Source of the DNA: Verrucomicrobiota bacterium
GTDB taxonomy: Bacteria > Verrucomicrobiota > Verrucomicrobiia > Opitutales > Opitutaceae
DNA: 64,000 bases
NCBI GenBank assembly: GCA_016235555.1
Contig: JACRKC010000114.1
Span: 248,001-312,000, forward strand
Direction: 5' to 3'
Position 1 is the stretch's first letter; each line of letters starts with the position of its first letter. The notes beneath the pieces were generated by a model. It was not told where the DNA came from. It saw only the letters and a program-made list of their open reading frames with translations, and did no database searches. The position numbers and the translations under genes are program-made. This document shows positions 20,169-28,278 of this stretch, piece after piece.

Positions 20169-21434
20169 TCAGGCGGCAAGCCGCTTGTAGACGAGCGCCA
20201 CGTTGGCGCCGCCAAATCCGCTGCTGTTTTTGATGACGATCTCGGGTGCCGTCGGCAGCGACGCCCGGAGGACGTTGAGCCCTTCGCACTGCGGTTCGAG
20301 CCGCGTCAGATGCGCATTGCCGGGAGTAAACCCCTCCCGCAGGCCGAGCACGCAGAACCCGCTCTCCATCGCGCCCGCCAGCGAGAGGCCGTGGCCGGTG
20401 AGTGCCTTCGTGCTGCTCACCGCCACGCGGGCCGCATCCTCCTTGAACACCGCGCGGATCGCCCGCGCTTCCGAAATGTCGCCGATGATCGTCGAGGTGG
20501 CGTGCGCGTTGATGTAGCCGACCTGGGCCGGCTCGATGCGCGCGGCGCGCAGCGCGTGCCGCATGGCGCGGGCGGAGCCTTCACCATCCGGGTGCGATAT
20601 CGCGACGTTGTAGCCGTCGGACGCCTGTCCCCAGCCGAGGAGTTCGGCCAGCGGCTTGACGCCCCGGCGGACCACTTCGTCCTCGGTTTCCAGCACGAGC
20701 ACCGTCGAACCGCCGGTGCCCACAAATCCATCGCGCGCGGCGTCGAACGGGCGTGACGCGAGATTCGGGTCCGCCTGCAGCGAGAGGGTGCGCATGCCGG
20801 CAAACGGCAGGATGGCGTCGGCGTTGCCGTCCTCGGCACCCACGATGAACACGCGTTTCTGGCGGCCGAGCGAGAGATCGTCGAAGGCGTAGCCGATGGC
20901 GTGGGCCGACGAGGCGCACGCCGAGGAGAAGCCGCACGACACCCCCTGAATCTTGAACGCAGCCACGAGGTTGAAATTCAACGTCCCGACAATCGAGGCG
21001 ACAATGCCGAGCGGCGAACAGCGCATCACCCCCACTTTGAGCAGGCGCTCATGGTGATGATGTGTGAGATAAGGCGAGCCGCCGGATGCCGCGTAGAGTC
21101 CGGTATCGGGATTCGACACATCGGCCTCGGCGAGTCTGGCATCTTCGATCGCCTGGAGCATCGCGCAATGGGCGAAGAGCCCGTTCGGGGCCATCGAGCG
21201 GAGCAGTTCCCGTTTGATTTTATACCGCGCCGGAAACGTCCAATCCTCCGGGTCCGTGGAATCCGTGGTGAACTCCTTGATGGTGCCGACGACCTTGCAG
21301 GGGACGTCCGGCTTCTGAAACGGCGGGTAGAGCTCGAATCCGTGGCGCAGTTCGCGGAGGTTGCGCGCGACCGTTGCGGCGTCATTGCCGATGCTGGTGA
21401 CAAACCCTAGGCCGGTGATGAATACTCTGGGCAT
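20169..21434 (-). CDS. Beta-ketoacyl-ACP synthase (KAS I/II-like condensing enzyme)
   Basis: A 421-residue thiolase-fold condensing enzyme. The nucleophile is Cys173 in FSSACASSAHA, the two active-site histidines are His311 (in NAHATST, where NAHGTST is usual) and His348 (GHGLSLAGAM), and Lys343 precedes the latter. The Cys-His-His set indicates decarboxylative elongation of acyl-ACP. FabF would normally sit with primary fabD/fabG genes; here the partners are a fused ACP-dehydratase and glycosyltransferases, which favours a specialised acyl chain. The ATG at 21434 precedes the canonical first strand RVFITGLGFVTSIG. Confidence 0.85.
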   Translation of the reverse strand: MPRVFITGLGFVTSIGNDAATVARNLRELRHGFELYPPFQKPDVPCKVVGTIKEFTTDSTDPEDWTFPARYKIKRELLRSMAPNGLFAHCAMLQAIEDARLAEADVSNPDTGLYAASGGSPYLTHHHHERLLKVGVMRCSPLGIVASIVGTLNFNLVAAFKIQGVSCGFSSACASSAHAIGYAFDDLSLGRQKRVFIVGAEDGNADAILPFAGMRTLSLQADPNLASRPFDAARDGFVGTGGSTVLVLETEDEVVRRGVKPLAELLGWGQASDGYNVAISHPDGEGSARAMRHALRAARIEPAQVGYINAHATSTIIGDISEARAIRAVFKEDAARVAVSSTKALTGHGLSLAGAMESGFCVLGLREGFTPGNAHLTRLEPQCEGLNVLRASLPTAPEIVIKNSSGFGGANVALVYKRLAA

Positions 21435-21604
21435 GCGTGAAGGTGGCGGGGCCATAGACCCATCCGCGAGGCGGAGGTGCGCCACTTGAAGAAGTTTCAG
21501 GAGAACGGGTATCTCCGCACCGGTCAACGCGGGAGGCTGGTCCCGAAAAACAAAACGGCGACCTGCAACAGTCGCCGCTCGAACTAATACCTTTGCGCCG
21601 CGCT

Positions 21605-22588
21605 TCAGGCGTTGATCGCCGCGCGGATCGGTCCGGCCGACTCCGCGGCGGGCGCCGGCGTGGTGCCCGCATCGTGCGCCACGCCGTTGATCGGGATCGG
21701 TTGATTGACCGCATCGGCGTAAGCGAAGATCAGCGAGATTTCCTCGGCGATCACCGCTTTTTCCTGCCCGACCCGGATCGAACCCTCGAAGGTCGCCAAT
21801 GGCATTTTGTTGCGCTTCGGCTTGATCGAAAGAGTGAGAATGTCGCCCGGCTTGCAGACCCGGTGCGCGCGCACGCCCTCACAACCGGTGAAGAAAATCT
21901 GCGCGGCGTTGACCACCTTGCCGGGCTCGGGCGTGTGGCCTTCGAGCAAATAGAGCACCGCCAGCTGCCCGAGTGCCTCGAGCATGATGGAGGCCGGCAT
22001 CACGGGGTTGTCCTTGAAGTGCCCCTGCAGGAAGAACTCCTGGCCCGTGATCTTGTATTTGCCATTGGCCGCCGTCGAACTGACCGAGGCCTCGTTCAGG
22101 AACAGGAATGGCGGCTGGATCGGCATCACCGCGCCGATGTGTTCGATGGGGAGGAACTTGGTCGGTCGCGGGAGCGGCAGCCCGCGAATCTTGCAGTCGA
22201 TGAACGTCTTCACGTCGCCCACGGTCCGCAGATTCCGCAACTCGTCGTTGTTGATCGACATCTGGAGCACGTCCTCCACGAGGATGACGATTTCCATCAT
22301 CGTCAGCGAATCGATCCCAAGATCCTCGATCAGGCGGAGGTCGTCGTCCGCATCCTTGAGTTTCGTGCGCAGGTCGGGCTCCACGAAACGCTCGATCACA
22401 CCGATGACGACCGCCGGAACATGCTCCGCGTTGCCGGTCTTCCGAAACTGGATGGCGGCCTCGAACGTCGACGGGGAACACCGCTTCAGGGCTTCGCGCA
22501 GCGCCGCCTCGTCTTCAGGAGCGAAAGGTTTTGGTGTGGTTGGCAAGGTCTTGGTTGTGCCCGCGGCGGGCTGGACTGCGTCTGGCAT
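21605..22588 (-). CDS. Fused acyl carrier protein and FabZ-like 3-hydroxyacyl-ACP dehydratase
   Basis: A 327-residue two-domain protein. Residues about 55-135 form an acyl carrier domain with the phosphopantetheine Ser94 in EDLGIDSLTMMEI. Residues about 145-300 form a hotdog-fold dehydratase with His190 (QGHFKDNPVMPAS) and Glu204 (LEALGQLA), the FabZ catalytic pair. An N-terminal Pro/Thr linker and a C-terminal Ala/Pro tail flank them. The carrier would deliver its hydroxyacyl chain to the attached dehydratase. It is the first gene of the minus-strand run, 170 bp ahead of the ketosynthase gene. Confidence 0.87.
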   Translation of the reverse strand: MPDAVQPAAGTTKTLPTTPKPFAPEDEAALREALKRCSPSTFEAAIQFRKTGNAEHVPAVVIGVIERFVEPDLRTKLKDADDDLRLIEDLGIDSLTMMEIVILVEDVLQMSINNDELRNLRTVGDVKTFIDCKIRGLPLPRPTKFLPIEHIGAVMPIQPPFLFLNEASVSSTAANGKYKITGQEFFLQGHFKDNPVMPASIMLEALGQLAVLYLLEGHTPEPGKVVNAAQIFFTGCEGVRAHRVCKPGDILTLSIKPKRNKMPLATFEGSIRVGQEKAVIAEEISLIFAYADAVNQPIPINGVAHDAGTTPAPAAESAGPIRAAINA

Positions 22589-22802
22589 CGTTCATTTGTT
22601 CTAGTTTCAGGTGCCGGAAAGTAAACCCATTTCTTGGTTTGGAGACAGGTGACCGTCCGGCTGTTTCTCCGTTAGTTCCGCGCCCGCCGGAACCTTATCC
22701 CGGATGCGGATACCATCAGGACGCTTGCCAGCCTCGATTCCGTTTGCACGCTCGACTCCCCGCCAGTTGCCGGCCCAGCGGCTGCACCGGCCGGGACCGC
22801 CC
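22589..22802. promoter_or_regulatory. Divergent intergenic region between the two arms of the lipid-like locus
   Basis: A 214-bp gene-free region separates the start of the ACP-dehydratase gene (minus) from the GT4 gene (plus), so it must carry both promoters. It is more A/T-rich near 22610-22650 than its surroundings. No operator palindrome could be assigned. Confidence 0.4.
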
Positions 22803-23969
22803 ATGGGCACCGCCACCGTCGCTTCGAGCGATCAGCCGATCTTCCTCATCACGCACGAGTTCTATCCCGTGCGCGGCGGCATTGCCACGTTCACGGAGGA
22901 GATCGCCCGCGCGACCGCGGATCTAGGCTACAATATCGAGGTCTGGGCCCAGGCCGCGCCGCCGACCGCGGAGAAGACCGACTGGCCGTTCCGGTTGCGC
23001 CGGCTGCCGTTGCGCGGCTCGCACGACCTCCTCTGCCAGCTCCGCCTCGCCCGCGAACTTATCCGCCATCGTCGCGATCTGCGCCGCGCCACGGTCTACC
23101 TGCCGGAGCCGGGCCCCATGATGACGATGATGCTCTTGCAGTTTTTCCGGGCCTTCCACCCGCGACGGCTCGTGCTGACGTTCCACGGCTCCGAAATCCT
23201 GAAATTCGCCCGGGCGCCGCTTCGCCGCTGGCTGGCGGGCCGGCTGATCCGGCAGGCCGCCCGCGTCAGCACGTTGAGCACTTACACTCAAGAGCTGCTC
23301 CTGGCCCACTTTCCCGAGGCCGCGGACAAGATTTTCCTCACGCCCGGTGCCTTGCGCACCGATTTCGCCGTCGTGCCGGCGCAGCCCGCTGCCGAACGCT
23401 CAAAAATTGTCATTCTCACGGTGGGCCGGCTCCATCCCCGCAAAGGTCAGTTGCTCACACTGCAGGCTTTGCAGATGCTGCCACCGGAAGTGCGCGGCCA
23501 GCTCGAGTATTGGATCGTCGGGGCGCAGAGCAAAGGCGACTACGAACAGAAATTACGGTCCGCCGCCGCGCTTCATCCGGACCTCACGGTCCGCTTCTTC
23601 GGCAACATACCGGACGAGGAGCTCTCCACCCTCTACGACCGTGCCGACATCTTCGCGATGACGAGCATCAATCACCGCGACAGCATCGAGGGATTTGGTC
23701 TGGTTTATCTCGAGGCTGCGGCCCACGGACTGCCGGTGGTGGCGCATGACGTCGGCGGCGTTTCCGAGGCCGTCCTGGACGGCCAGACCGGGCTGCTCGT
23801 GCCGCCCCACCGCCCCGCCCAGCTCGCCGCCGCCTTCGAGAAACTGATCCACGATGCGCCGCTCCGCCGCCGGCTCGGTGCCGCCGGCCGGGCGTGGGCG
23901 CTGCGCAATTGCTGGCGGGAATCGGCCGAAGCGCTGTTTGCCCCGACACCCGCCGACGCCGAACCATGA
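22803..23969 (+). CDS. GT4-family glycosyltransferase
   Basis: A 388-residue retaining glycosyltransferase of the GT-B fold. The acceptor-side motif EFYPVRGGIATFTEE lies near the N-terminus. The donor-side domain carries ILTVGRLHPRKGQ, the E-x7-E-like region SIEGFGLVYLEAAAHGLPVVA and GGVSEAV, typical of glycosyl transferases group 1. Donor and acceptor are unknown. The ATG at 22803 is preferred to an in-frame ATG at 22704, which adds an Arg/Pro-rich extension. It overlaps the thioesterase gene by ATGA and is divergent from the ACP-dehydratase gene. Confidence 0.85.
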   Translation: MGTATVASSDQPIFLITHEFYPVRGGIATFTEEIARATADLGYNIEVWAQAAPPTAEKTDWPFRLRRLPLRGSHDLLCQLRLARELIRHRRDLRRATVYLPEPGPMMTMMLLQFFRAFHPRRLVLTFHGSEILKFARAPLRRWLAGRLIRQAARVSTLSTYTQELLLAHFPEAADKIFLTPGALRTDFAVVPAQPAAERSKIVILTVGRLHPRKGQLLTLQALQMLPPEVRGQLEYWIVGAQSKGDYEQKLRSAAALHPDLTVRFFGNIPDEELSTLYDRADIFAMTSINHRDSIEGFGLVYLEAAAHGLPVVAHDVGGVSEAVLDGQTGLLVPPHRPAQLAAAFEKLIHDAPLRRRLGAAGRAWALRNCWRESAEALFAPTPADAEP

Positions 23970-24367
23970 TCCAGACCCGCGCACAAGTCACCGTTCGCTA
24001 TGCCGAAACCGACATGATGGGCATCGTTTACCACGGCAACTACCTGCCGTGGTTCGAGGTCGCCCGCACCCAGTTGCTGAAGGAGCAGGGCTTTCCTTAC
24101 CGGCAGCTCGAAACCGACGGCTACCGCATCCCGGTGCTGGAGGTCGGCGCCAGGTTTCTCCGCCCGGCCCTCTACGACGACCTGCTCATCGTCGTTGCGA
24201 CGATTCGCGAAAAACCTCTGCTGCGCATCCGGATCGATTACGAGGTGTTCCGCGAGGGCGAGTTGCTGGCCACCGGTCACAGCGCCCACGCCTTCTGCGA
24301 CAAGACCGGCCAGCCGACGCGTCCGCCCGCGGCGTTTGTCGCGAAGATGAAGGAAGCGTTCAAGTAG
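23966..24367 (+). CDS. YbgC/FadM-type acyl-CoA (acyl-ACP) thioesterase
   Basis: A 133-residue single hotdog-domain protein. The signature RYAETDMMGIVYHGNYLPWF contains the catalytic Asp and the HxNY motif of the 4-hydroxybenzoyl-CoA thioesterase group. It hydrolyses acyl thioesters. The ATGA overlap with the GT4 gene shows translational coupling. In this locus it could release or edit chains made by the divergent ketosynthase set, or simply be a housekeeping thioesterase. Confidence 0.85.
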   Translation: MIQTRAQVTVRYAETDMMGIVYHGNYLPWFEVARTQLLKEQGFPYRQLETDGYRIPVLEVGARFLRPALYDDLLIVVATIREKPLLRIRIDYEVFREGELLATGHSAHAFCDKTGQPTRPPAAFVAKMKEAFK

Positions 24368-24415
24368 TGCGGCGCCTCAGCCCGCACCCCGCCACCCTGC
24401 GCATCCGAGTGCGGG

Positions 24416-25546
24416 CTAAGGCACCGCAGTGCTTTCGGCATACTCCGCGAGCACACTCGCATCCGTTTCAACGGCACGAGCAGCCGCAAGCTGTTCACCA
24501 CCGCCCAGCCGCCGCACCGCCCACACCGCATGCGCCCGCACCAGCGGCGATTCATGCTGCGCGGCGAGCCGCACCAGCACCGGCAGGAGCGAACGGTCGT
24601 CCGAGTTTCCCGCCACCACGCACGCATTGCGCAGCAGCCCGGCGGGTTTCAGCCGCTTGATCGGCGTCCGCCGGAACAGCTCGGCAAACTTCGCCGGCGT
24701 GATCTCCAGAATTTCCTGCAGCGAGAGTTGCGTCAGCTCGTGCCGGACCGCGAGCAGGAGCCGCCGTCCTTCGCGCGCAAAGCGGTTCCACGGGCACACC
24801 TCCAGACACACATCGCAGCCAAAGATCCGCGGACCGATCCCGGCGCGCAGTTCCCGCGGGATGATTCCCTTGTTTTCGATCGTTTGATACGAGATGCAGC
24901 GGCGGGCATCCACCACCCCGGGGCCGCGAAACGCCTGCGTGGGACACGCGTCGAGGCAGCGGGTGCATTTGCCGCACCACAGTCCGACTCCGCCTTCCCC
25001 ATTTTGCTTTCGTCTCGGCTGGTCCGCCGCCAGTTCAACCCGCGTGAGGATGGCCGCGAGCAACAGCCAGTTTCCGTGCGTTTGCGAAATGAGCATCGCG
25101 TTCTTCCCGACGAAGCCGATGCCTGCGCGCGCCGCCCACTCGCGTTCCAACACCGGACCGGTGTCGACATAATAGCGGTAGTCCAACCCGCTCACGTCAA
25201 ACAGCTCCTCGATCGCCCGGCCGGCGGCAATCAGCGCCGGCTTGATCGTGTCGTGGTAGTCTTCATGCAGCGCGTAACGGGCCCAGGCCGGGTGCCCCGG
25301 CGCCTGCGGCGACCAGTAATTCACCCCGAGCATCACGATCGATTTCGCCCCGGGCAGGACCAGTTGCGGATCGAGCCGCTTTTCCGCGCTCCGCTCCATC
25401 CAGTGCATGTCGGCGTGCAAACCTTGCGCGAGCCAATCGCGCAGAGCCTGCCCTGAGCTGGTCGAAGGGCCGAACGACGCAAATCGCACGTCGTCGAAAC
25501 CAAGTGCGCCCAGCCGCCGCCGCAACTCCGCCTGCCGCGGGTCCAT
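24416..25546 (-). CDS. queG: Epoxyqueuosine reductase
   Basis: A 376-residue cobalamin-dependent iron-sulfur protein that reduces epoxyqueuosine to queuosine in tRNA. Two 4Fe-4S motifs are visible, CGKCTRCLDACPTQAF and CDVCLEVCPWN, and the C-terminus (about residues 300-370) has HEAT-like repeats, all as expected for QueG. The ATG at 25546 shares one base with the aroK stop (TGATG). Residues about 27-33 (STSSGQA) are encoded by a palindromic repeat that looks inserted into the N-terminal region without breaking the frame. Confidence 0.92.
   Translation of the reverse strand: MDPRQAELRRRLGALGFDDVRFASFGPSTSSGQALRDWLAQGLHADMHWMERSAEKRLDPQLVLPGAKSIVMLGVNYWSPQAPGHPAWARYALHEDYHDTIKPALIAAGRAIEELFDVSGLDYRYYVDTGPVLEREWAARAGIGFVGKNAMLISQTHGNWLLLAAILTRVELAADQPRRKQNGEGGVGLWCGKCTRCLDACPTQAFRGPGVVDARRCISYQTIENKGIIPRELRAGIGPRIFGCDVCLEVCPWNRFAREGRRLLLAVRHELTQLSLQEILEITPAKFAELFRRTPIKRLKPAGLLRNACVVAGNSDDRSLLPVLVRLAAQHESPLVRAHAVWAVRRLGGGEQLAAARAVETDASVLAEYAESTAVP
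25451..25469. repeat. CCCTGAGC-type palindromic repeat inside queG
   Basis: CCCTGAGCTGGTCGAAGGG is an inverted repeat of a type common between genes in many bacteria (CCCTGAGCCTGTCGAAGGG). Here it lies in coding sequence near the start of queG. A related unit is at 28192-28210. Confidence 0.7.
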
Positions 25547-26091
25547 CAGCGCGCCTTCCGGGCCAGATCGGCAGCATCGCGGCGCCACGCCCGCATCACA
25601 TGTCCCACCACATCATGCAACGGCCGCGAGTCCGTCAGGATCACCGTGCCCGATTGCTTGTAGACCGGCTCGCGCGCGGCGTAGAGCGTGCGGATGCGTT
25701 CCTCGGGATTTTCACCCGCCAGGAGCGGCCGGTGTTGATGACGCGAGGTGCGGGCCAGAATCGTCTCCACCGAGGCGTGCAGGCACACGACCACGCCCCG
25801 CTCCTTGAGCACGGCGAGCATTCCGGGTTGCACGACCAGGCCACCGCCACACGACACCACCGTCCGGACCGGCGCATGGCCGCGCTCGACAAACTCGCGC
25901 TCCATCGTCCGGAACGCGGGCTCGCCATCCTGCGCGAAGATTTCCGGAATCGTCTTCCCGCGCAGGCGTTCGATCTCGTGATCGGAGTCGACGAACGCGA
26001 AGCCCAGCTTCGCCGCCACGGCACGGCCCACGGTGCTTTTGCCCGTGCCCATGAATCCCACGAGGTAGAGGTTGACGTCGGCTGCGTTCAA
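25546..26091 (-). CDS. aroK: Shikimate kinase
   Basis: A 181-residue P-loop kinase that phosphorylates shikimate in aromatic amino acid synthesis. The Walker A motif GFMGTGKST is at residues 12-20, the shikimate-binding stretch VDSDHEIE follows, and SCGGGLV and the lid RPLLAG are present. The start appears to be the TTG at 26091; no ATG or GTG precedes the P-loop within the same frame. Upstream sequence consists of a GGGAG-type repeat. The stop overlaps the queG start by one base. Confidence 0.9.
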   Translation of the reverse strand: MNAADVNLYLVGFMGTGKSTVGRAVAAKLGFAFVDSDHEIERLRGKTIPEIFAQDGEPAFRTMEREFVERGHAPVRTVVSCGGGLVVQPGMLAVLKERGVVVCLHASVETILARTSRHQHRPLLAGENPEERIRTLYAAREPVYKQSGTVILTDSRPLHDVVGHVMRAWRRDAADLARKAR

Positions 26092-26200
26092 AACGAGGGA
26101 CTGAGGGAGTAAGGGAGTGCGGGACCAAGGAGCAAGGGATAGTTGCGTGTCACCGCGAGTTCACTCATTCCCTCACTCCCCCATTCCCTCACGCCCCTCC
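26092..26200. repeat. Purine/pyrimidine inverted repeat overlapping the start of the threonine aldolase gene
   Basis: GAGGGACTGAGGGAGTAAGG (from about 26095) is opposed by TTCCCTCACTCCCCCATTCC (from about 26169). A similar structure lies at 40371-40442. It separates divergent aroK and the aldolase gene and extends into the aldolase reading frame. Confidence 0.6.
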
Positions 26201-27226
26201 AGCAACTACGCCTTCGCGAGCGACAACACCGCCGGCATCTGTCCCGAGGCGCTCGCCGCGCTCGCCCGGGCCAACGTGGACCGCGTGCCGAGCTACGGCG
26301 ACGACGCCCACACCGCCCGCGCGAAACGGCTCTTCGCCGAAATCTTCGAGACGAAGTGCGACGTGTTCTTCGTCTTCAACGGCACCGCCGCCAACGCGCT
26401 CGTGCTCGCCGCGCTCTGCCAGCGGCACCACGCCGTCGCCTGCCACGCGATGTCGCACGTCGAGACCGACGAATGCGGCGCACCCGAGTTTTTCACCGGT
26501 GGGAGCAAGGTGCTCACGGTCGACGCGCCGCACGCCAGGCTCACGCCCCGCGCCCTCGCGCCGCTGCTCACCCGCGGCCACGGCGTGCATTTCCCGAAAA
26601 TCCGCGCCGTGTCGCTCACGCAGGCCACGGAACTCGGCACGGTCTACTCGCCCGCCGAGACGCACGCGCTCGCGGGCTGGGCGCACACCCACGAACTGGC
26701 AGTGCACGTCGACGGTGCGCGTTTCGCCAATGCGGTCGCCGGCGGCCACACGCCCGACGAGCTCACCTGGCGCGCGGGCGTGGACGTGTTGTCGCTCGGC
26801 GGCACGAAGAACGGTCTGCTCACCACCGAGGCGGTCGTGTTCTTCAACCGCGCACTCGCCCGCGAGTTCGACTACCGCGTGAAGCAGTCCGGCCAGCTCG
26901 CGTCAAAGATGCGCTTCGCCAGCGCCCAATGGCACGCCGTGCTGCGCGACGGAGCCTGGCTGCGGCACGCCGCGCACGCCAACCGGCAGGCCGCGACGCT
27001 CGCCGCCGGTTTGAAAAAACTCGGCTTGAAACTGCTCGCGCCCGTGCAGGCCAACGGCGTCTTCGTCGAGCTGCGGCCCGCGCTCCACCGCGCGCTCGAA
27101 CGCCGCGGCTGGCATTTCTACAAGTTCGTCGGCGCGCACGGCTATCGCCTCATGTGCTCGTGGGACACGCGCGACGAGGAGGTCGCGGCGTTTCTCGCCG
27201 ACGTGCGCGCGGCGCAAAAAAAGTAG
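26147..27226 (+). CDS. Low-specificity L-threonine aldolase (PLP enzyme)
   Basis: A beta-eliminating-lyase-fold protein that cleaves threonine or allo-threonine to glycine and acetaldehyde. Family opening FASDNTAGICPEA is followed by VDGARFANA and the PLP lysine in SLGGTKNG; the length is about 359 residues. No ATG precedes the conserved start. In-frame GTGs occur at 26117 and 26147, both within or beside a repeat, so the true start is uncertain; 26147 is used. It may cooperate metabolically with glyA at 33618, which also makes glycine. Confidence 0.85.
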   Translation: MSPRVHSFPHSPIPSRPSSNYAFASDNTAGICPEALAALARANVDRVPSYGDDAHTARAKRLFAEIFETKCDVFFVFNGTAANALVLAALCQRHHAVACHAMSHVETDECGAPEFFTGGSKVLTVDAPHARLTPRALAPLLTRGHGVHFPKIRAVSLTQATELGTVYSPAETHALAGWAHTHELAVHVDGARFANAVAGGHTPDELTWRAGVDVLSLGGTKNGLLTTEAVVFFNRALAREFDYRVKQSGQLASKMRFASAQWHAVLRDGAWLRHAAHANRQAATLAAGLKKLGLKLLAPVQANGVFVELRPALHRALERRGWHFYKFVGAHGYRLMCSWDTRDEEVAAFLADVRAAQKK

Positions 27227-27291
27227 GGCGGGTCTGTGACCCGCCCTCGTTGGCGCTTTGGATTTTCGCTGGGCGGGTCATAGACCCGCCC
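27226..27291. terminator. Twin hairpins between convergent genes
   Basis: Two near-identical perfect hairpins with GGGCGGGTC/GACCCGCCC arms occupy 27226-27246 (loop TGT) and 27271-27291 (loop ATA). They fill the gap between the convergent aldolase and FKBP genes and could stop transcription from both sides. There is no long T-run, so they may primarily be repeats. Confidence 0.5.
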
Positions 27292-27301
27292 TGCTTCAAA
27301 C

Positions 27302-28081
27302 CTACTTTTTCGCCGCGGGCGCCGCCGGAGCCGGAGCGGCCGCCTTCACCTCGAGGACCTCGACCTCGAAAATCAGCGTCGAACTCGGCGGAATGCCGGG
27401 GCGGCCATCGTCGCCATAGGCGAGCTGCGGCGGGACGTAGAGCTTGATCTTGCCGCCCTTGGCGACCTTTTGGATGCCCTCGGTCCAGCCGGGGATCACC
27501 TGATCGAGCCCGAACTCGGCGGGCTCGTTGCGCTGCACCGAACTGTCGAACACCGTGCCGTCGACCAACGTGCCGTGATAGTGCACCTTCACCGTGTCGG
27601 TCGCCTTCGGGTAGGCGCCGTCGCCCTGCTTGATGATCTCGTAGCGCAGGCCGCTCGGCAGCGTCACGATGTTTTTGTTCCCTTCGAGTTTCTTAAAGAA
27701 CTCCGTGTTGGCCGCGAGGCTCGCGGTCTTGGCCTTGGCGAGGTAGGCGTTCTGCTTCTTCTGCATGAACTCGTCCATCTTGGGCCCGATCTGCTCGAGC
27801 ACGTAGGGCGAGTCCTTGCCGTTCGCCGCCGCGGTCAGGCCCTTGACCAGCGCCGCGATCTCGTCCCCCGAGAACGCCAGTTCGGTCAGCCCGATGCGCT
27901 TGCCGACGAACCAGCCGAACTCTTCGACGAGTTGCGCTTCGGTGAAGGTCGGCGCAGCGACCGCCGCCGCCGGCACGGCCGGAGCGGGTTTCTGGCCCGT
28001 GGGGAGTTTGACCTCCTGGGCGCGCGCCGCGGCGAGACCGAGCGGGAGCAGGCAGATCGTGACGATGGATTTCAGCTTCAT
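27302..28081 (-). CDS. Secreted FKBP-type peptidyl-prolyl cis-trans isomerase (FkpA/Mip-like)
   Basis: A 259-residue exported protein. The signal peptide is MKLKSIVTICLLPLGLAAARA, the FKBP-N dimerisation region spans about residues 45-145, and the FKBP domain follows with VKVHYHGTLVDGTVFDSS, VIPGWTEGI and LAYGDDGRPGIPPSSTLIFEV cut into separate conserved blocks. It would assist folding of envelope proteins. The ATG at 28081 gives the signal peptide directly. The C-terminus is an Ala/Pro tail ending AAKK. It is convergent with the aldolase gene. Confidence 0.9.
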   Translation of the reverse strand: MKLKSIVTICLLPLGLAAARAQEVKLPTGQKPAPAVPAAAVAAPTFTEAQLVEEFGWFVGKRIGLTELAFSGDEIAALVKGLTAAANGKDSPYVLEQIGPKMDEFMQKKQNAYLAKAKTASLAANTEFFKKLEGNKNIVTLPSGLRYEIIKQGDGAYPKATDTVKVHYHGTLVDGTVFDSSVQRNEPAEFGLDQVIPGWTEGIQKVAKGGKIKLYVPPQLAYGDDGRPGIPPSSTLIFEVEVLEVKAAAPAPAAPAAKK

Positions 28082-28191
28082 ATGAGATGTTTGGATGCGA
28101 GGGAGAGAAACGCGCGGCACTGGTTTGTGCCGGAAAAGCGGCGAGAAGTGCCAGCGCGTCCCGGGAAATGCAATCAATTACTCCCCGCCCG

Positions 28192-28234
28192 CCCCGAGCC
28201 TGTCGAGGGGCCTGCCGTGAGCCTTTCGCAGGGC
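28192..28234. repeat. CCCCGAGCC-type palindromic repeat, two units
   Basis: CCCCGAGCCTGTCGAGGGG (28192-28210) is followed by a degenerate second unit, CCTGCCGTGAGCCTTTCGCA, to about 28234. It lies between the divergent FKBP and LOG-family genes and is related to the repeat inside queG at 25451-25469. Confidence 0.65.
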
Positions 28235-28278
28235 TTGTGTCCCCCGGATCGATGCGTCATTTCCTGCCCCTTATCGAC

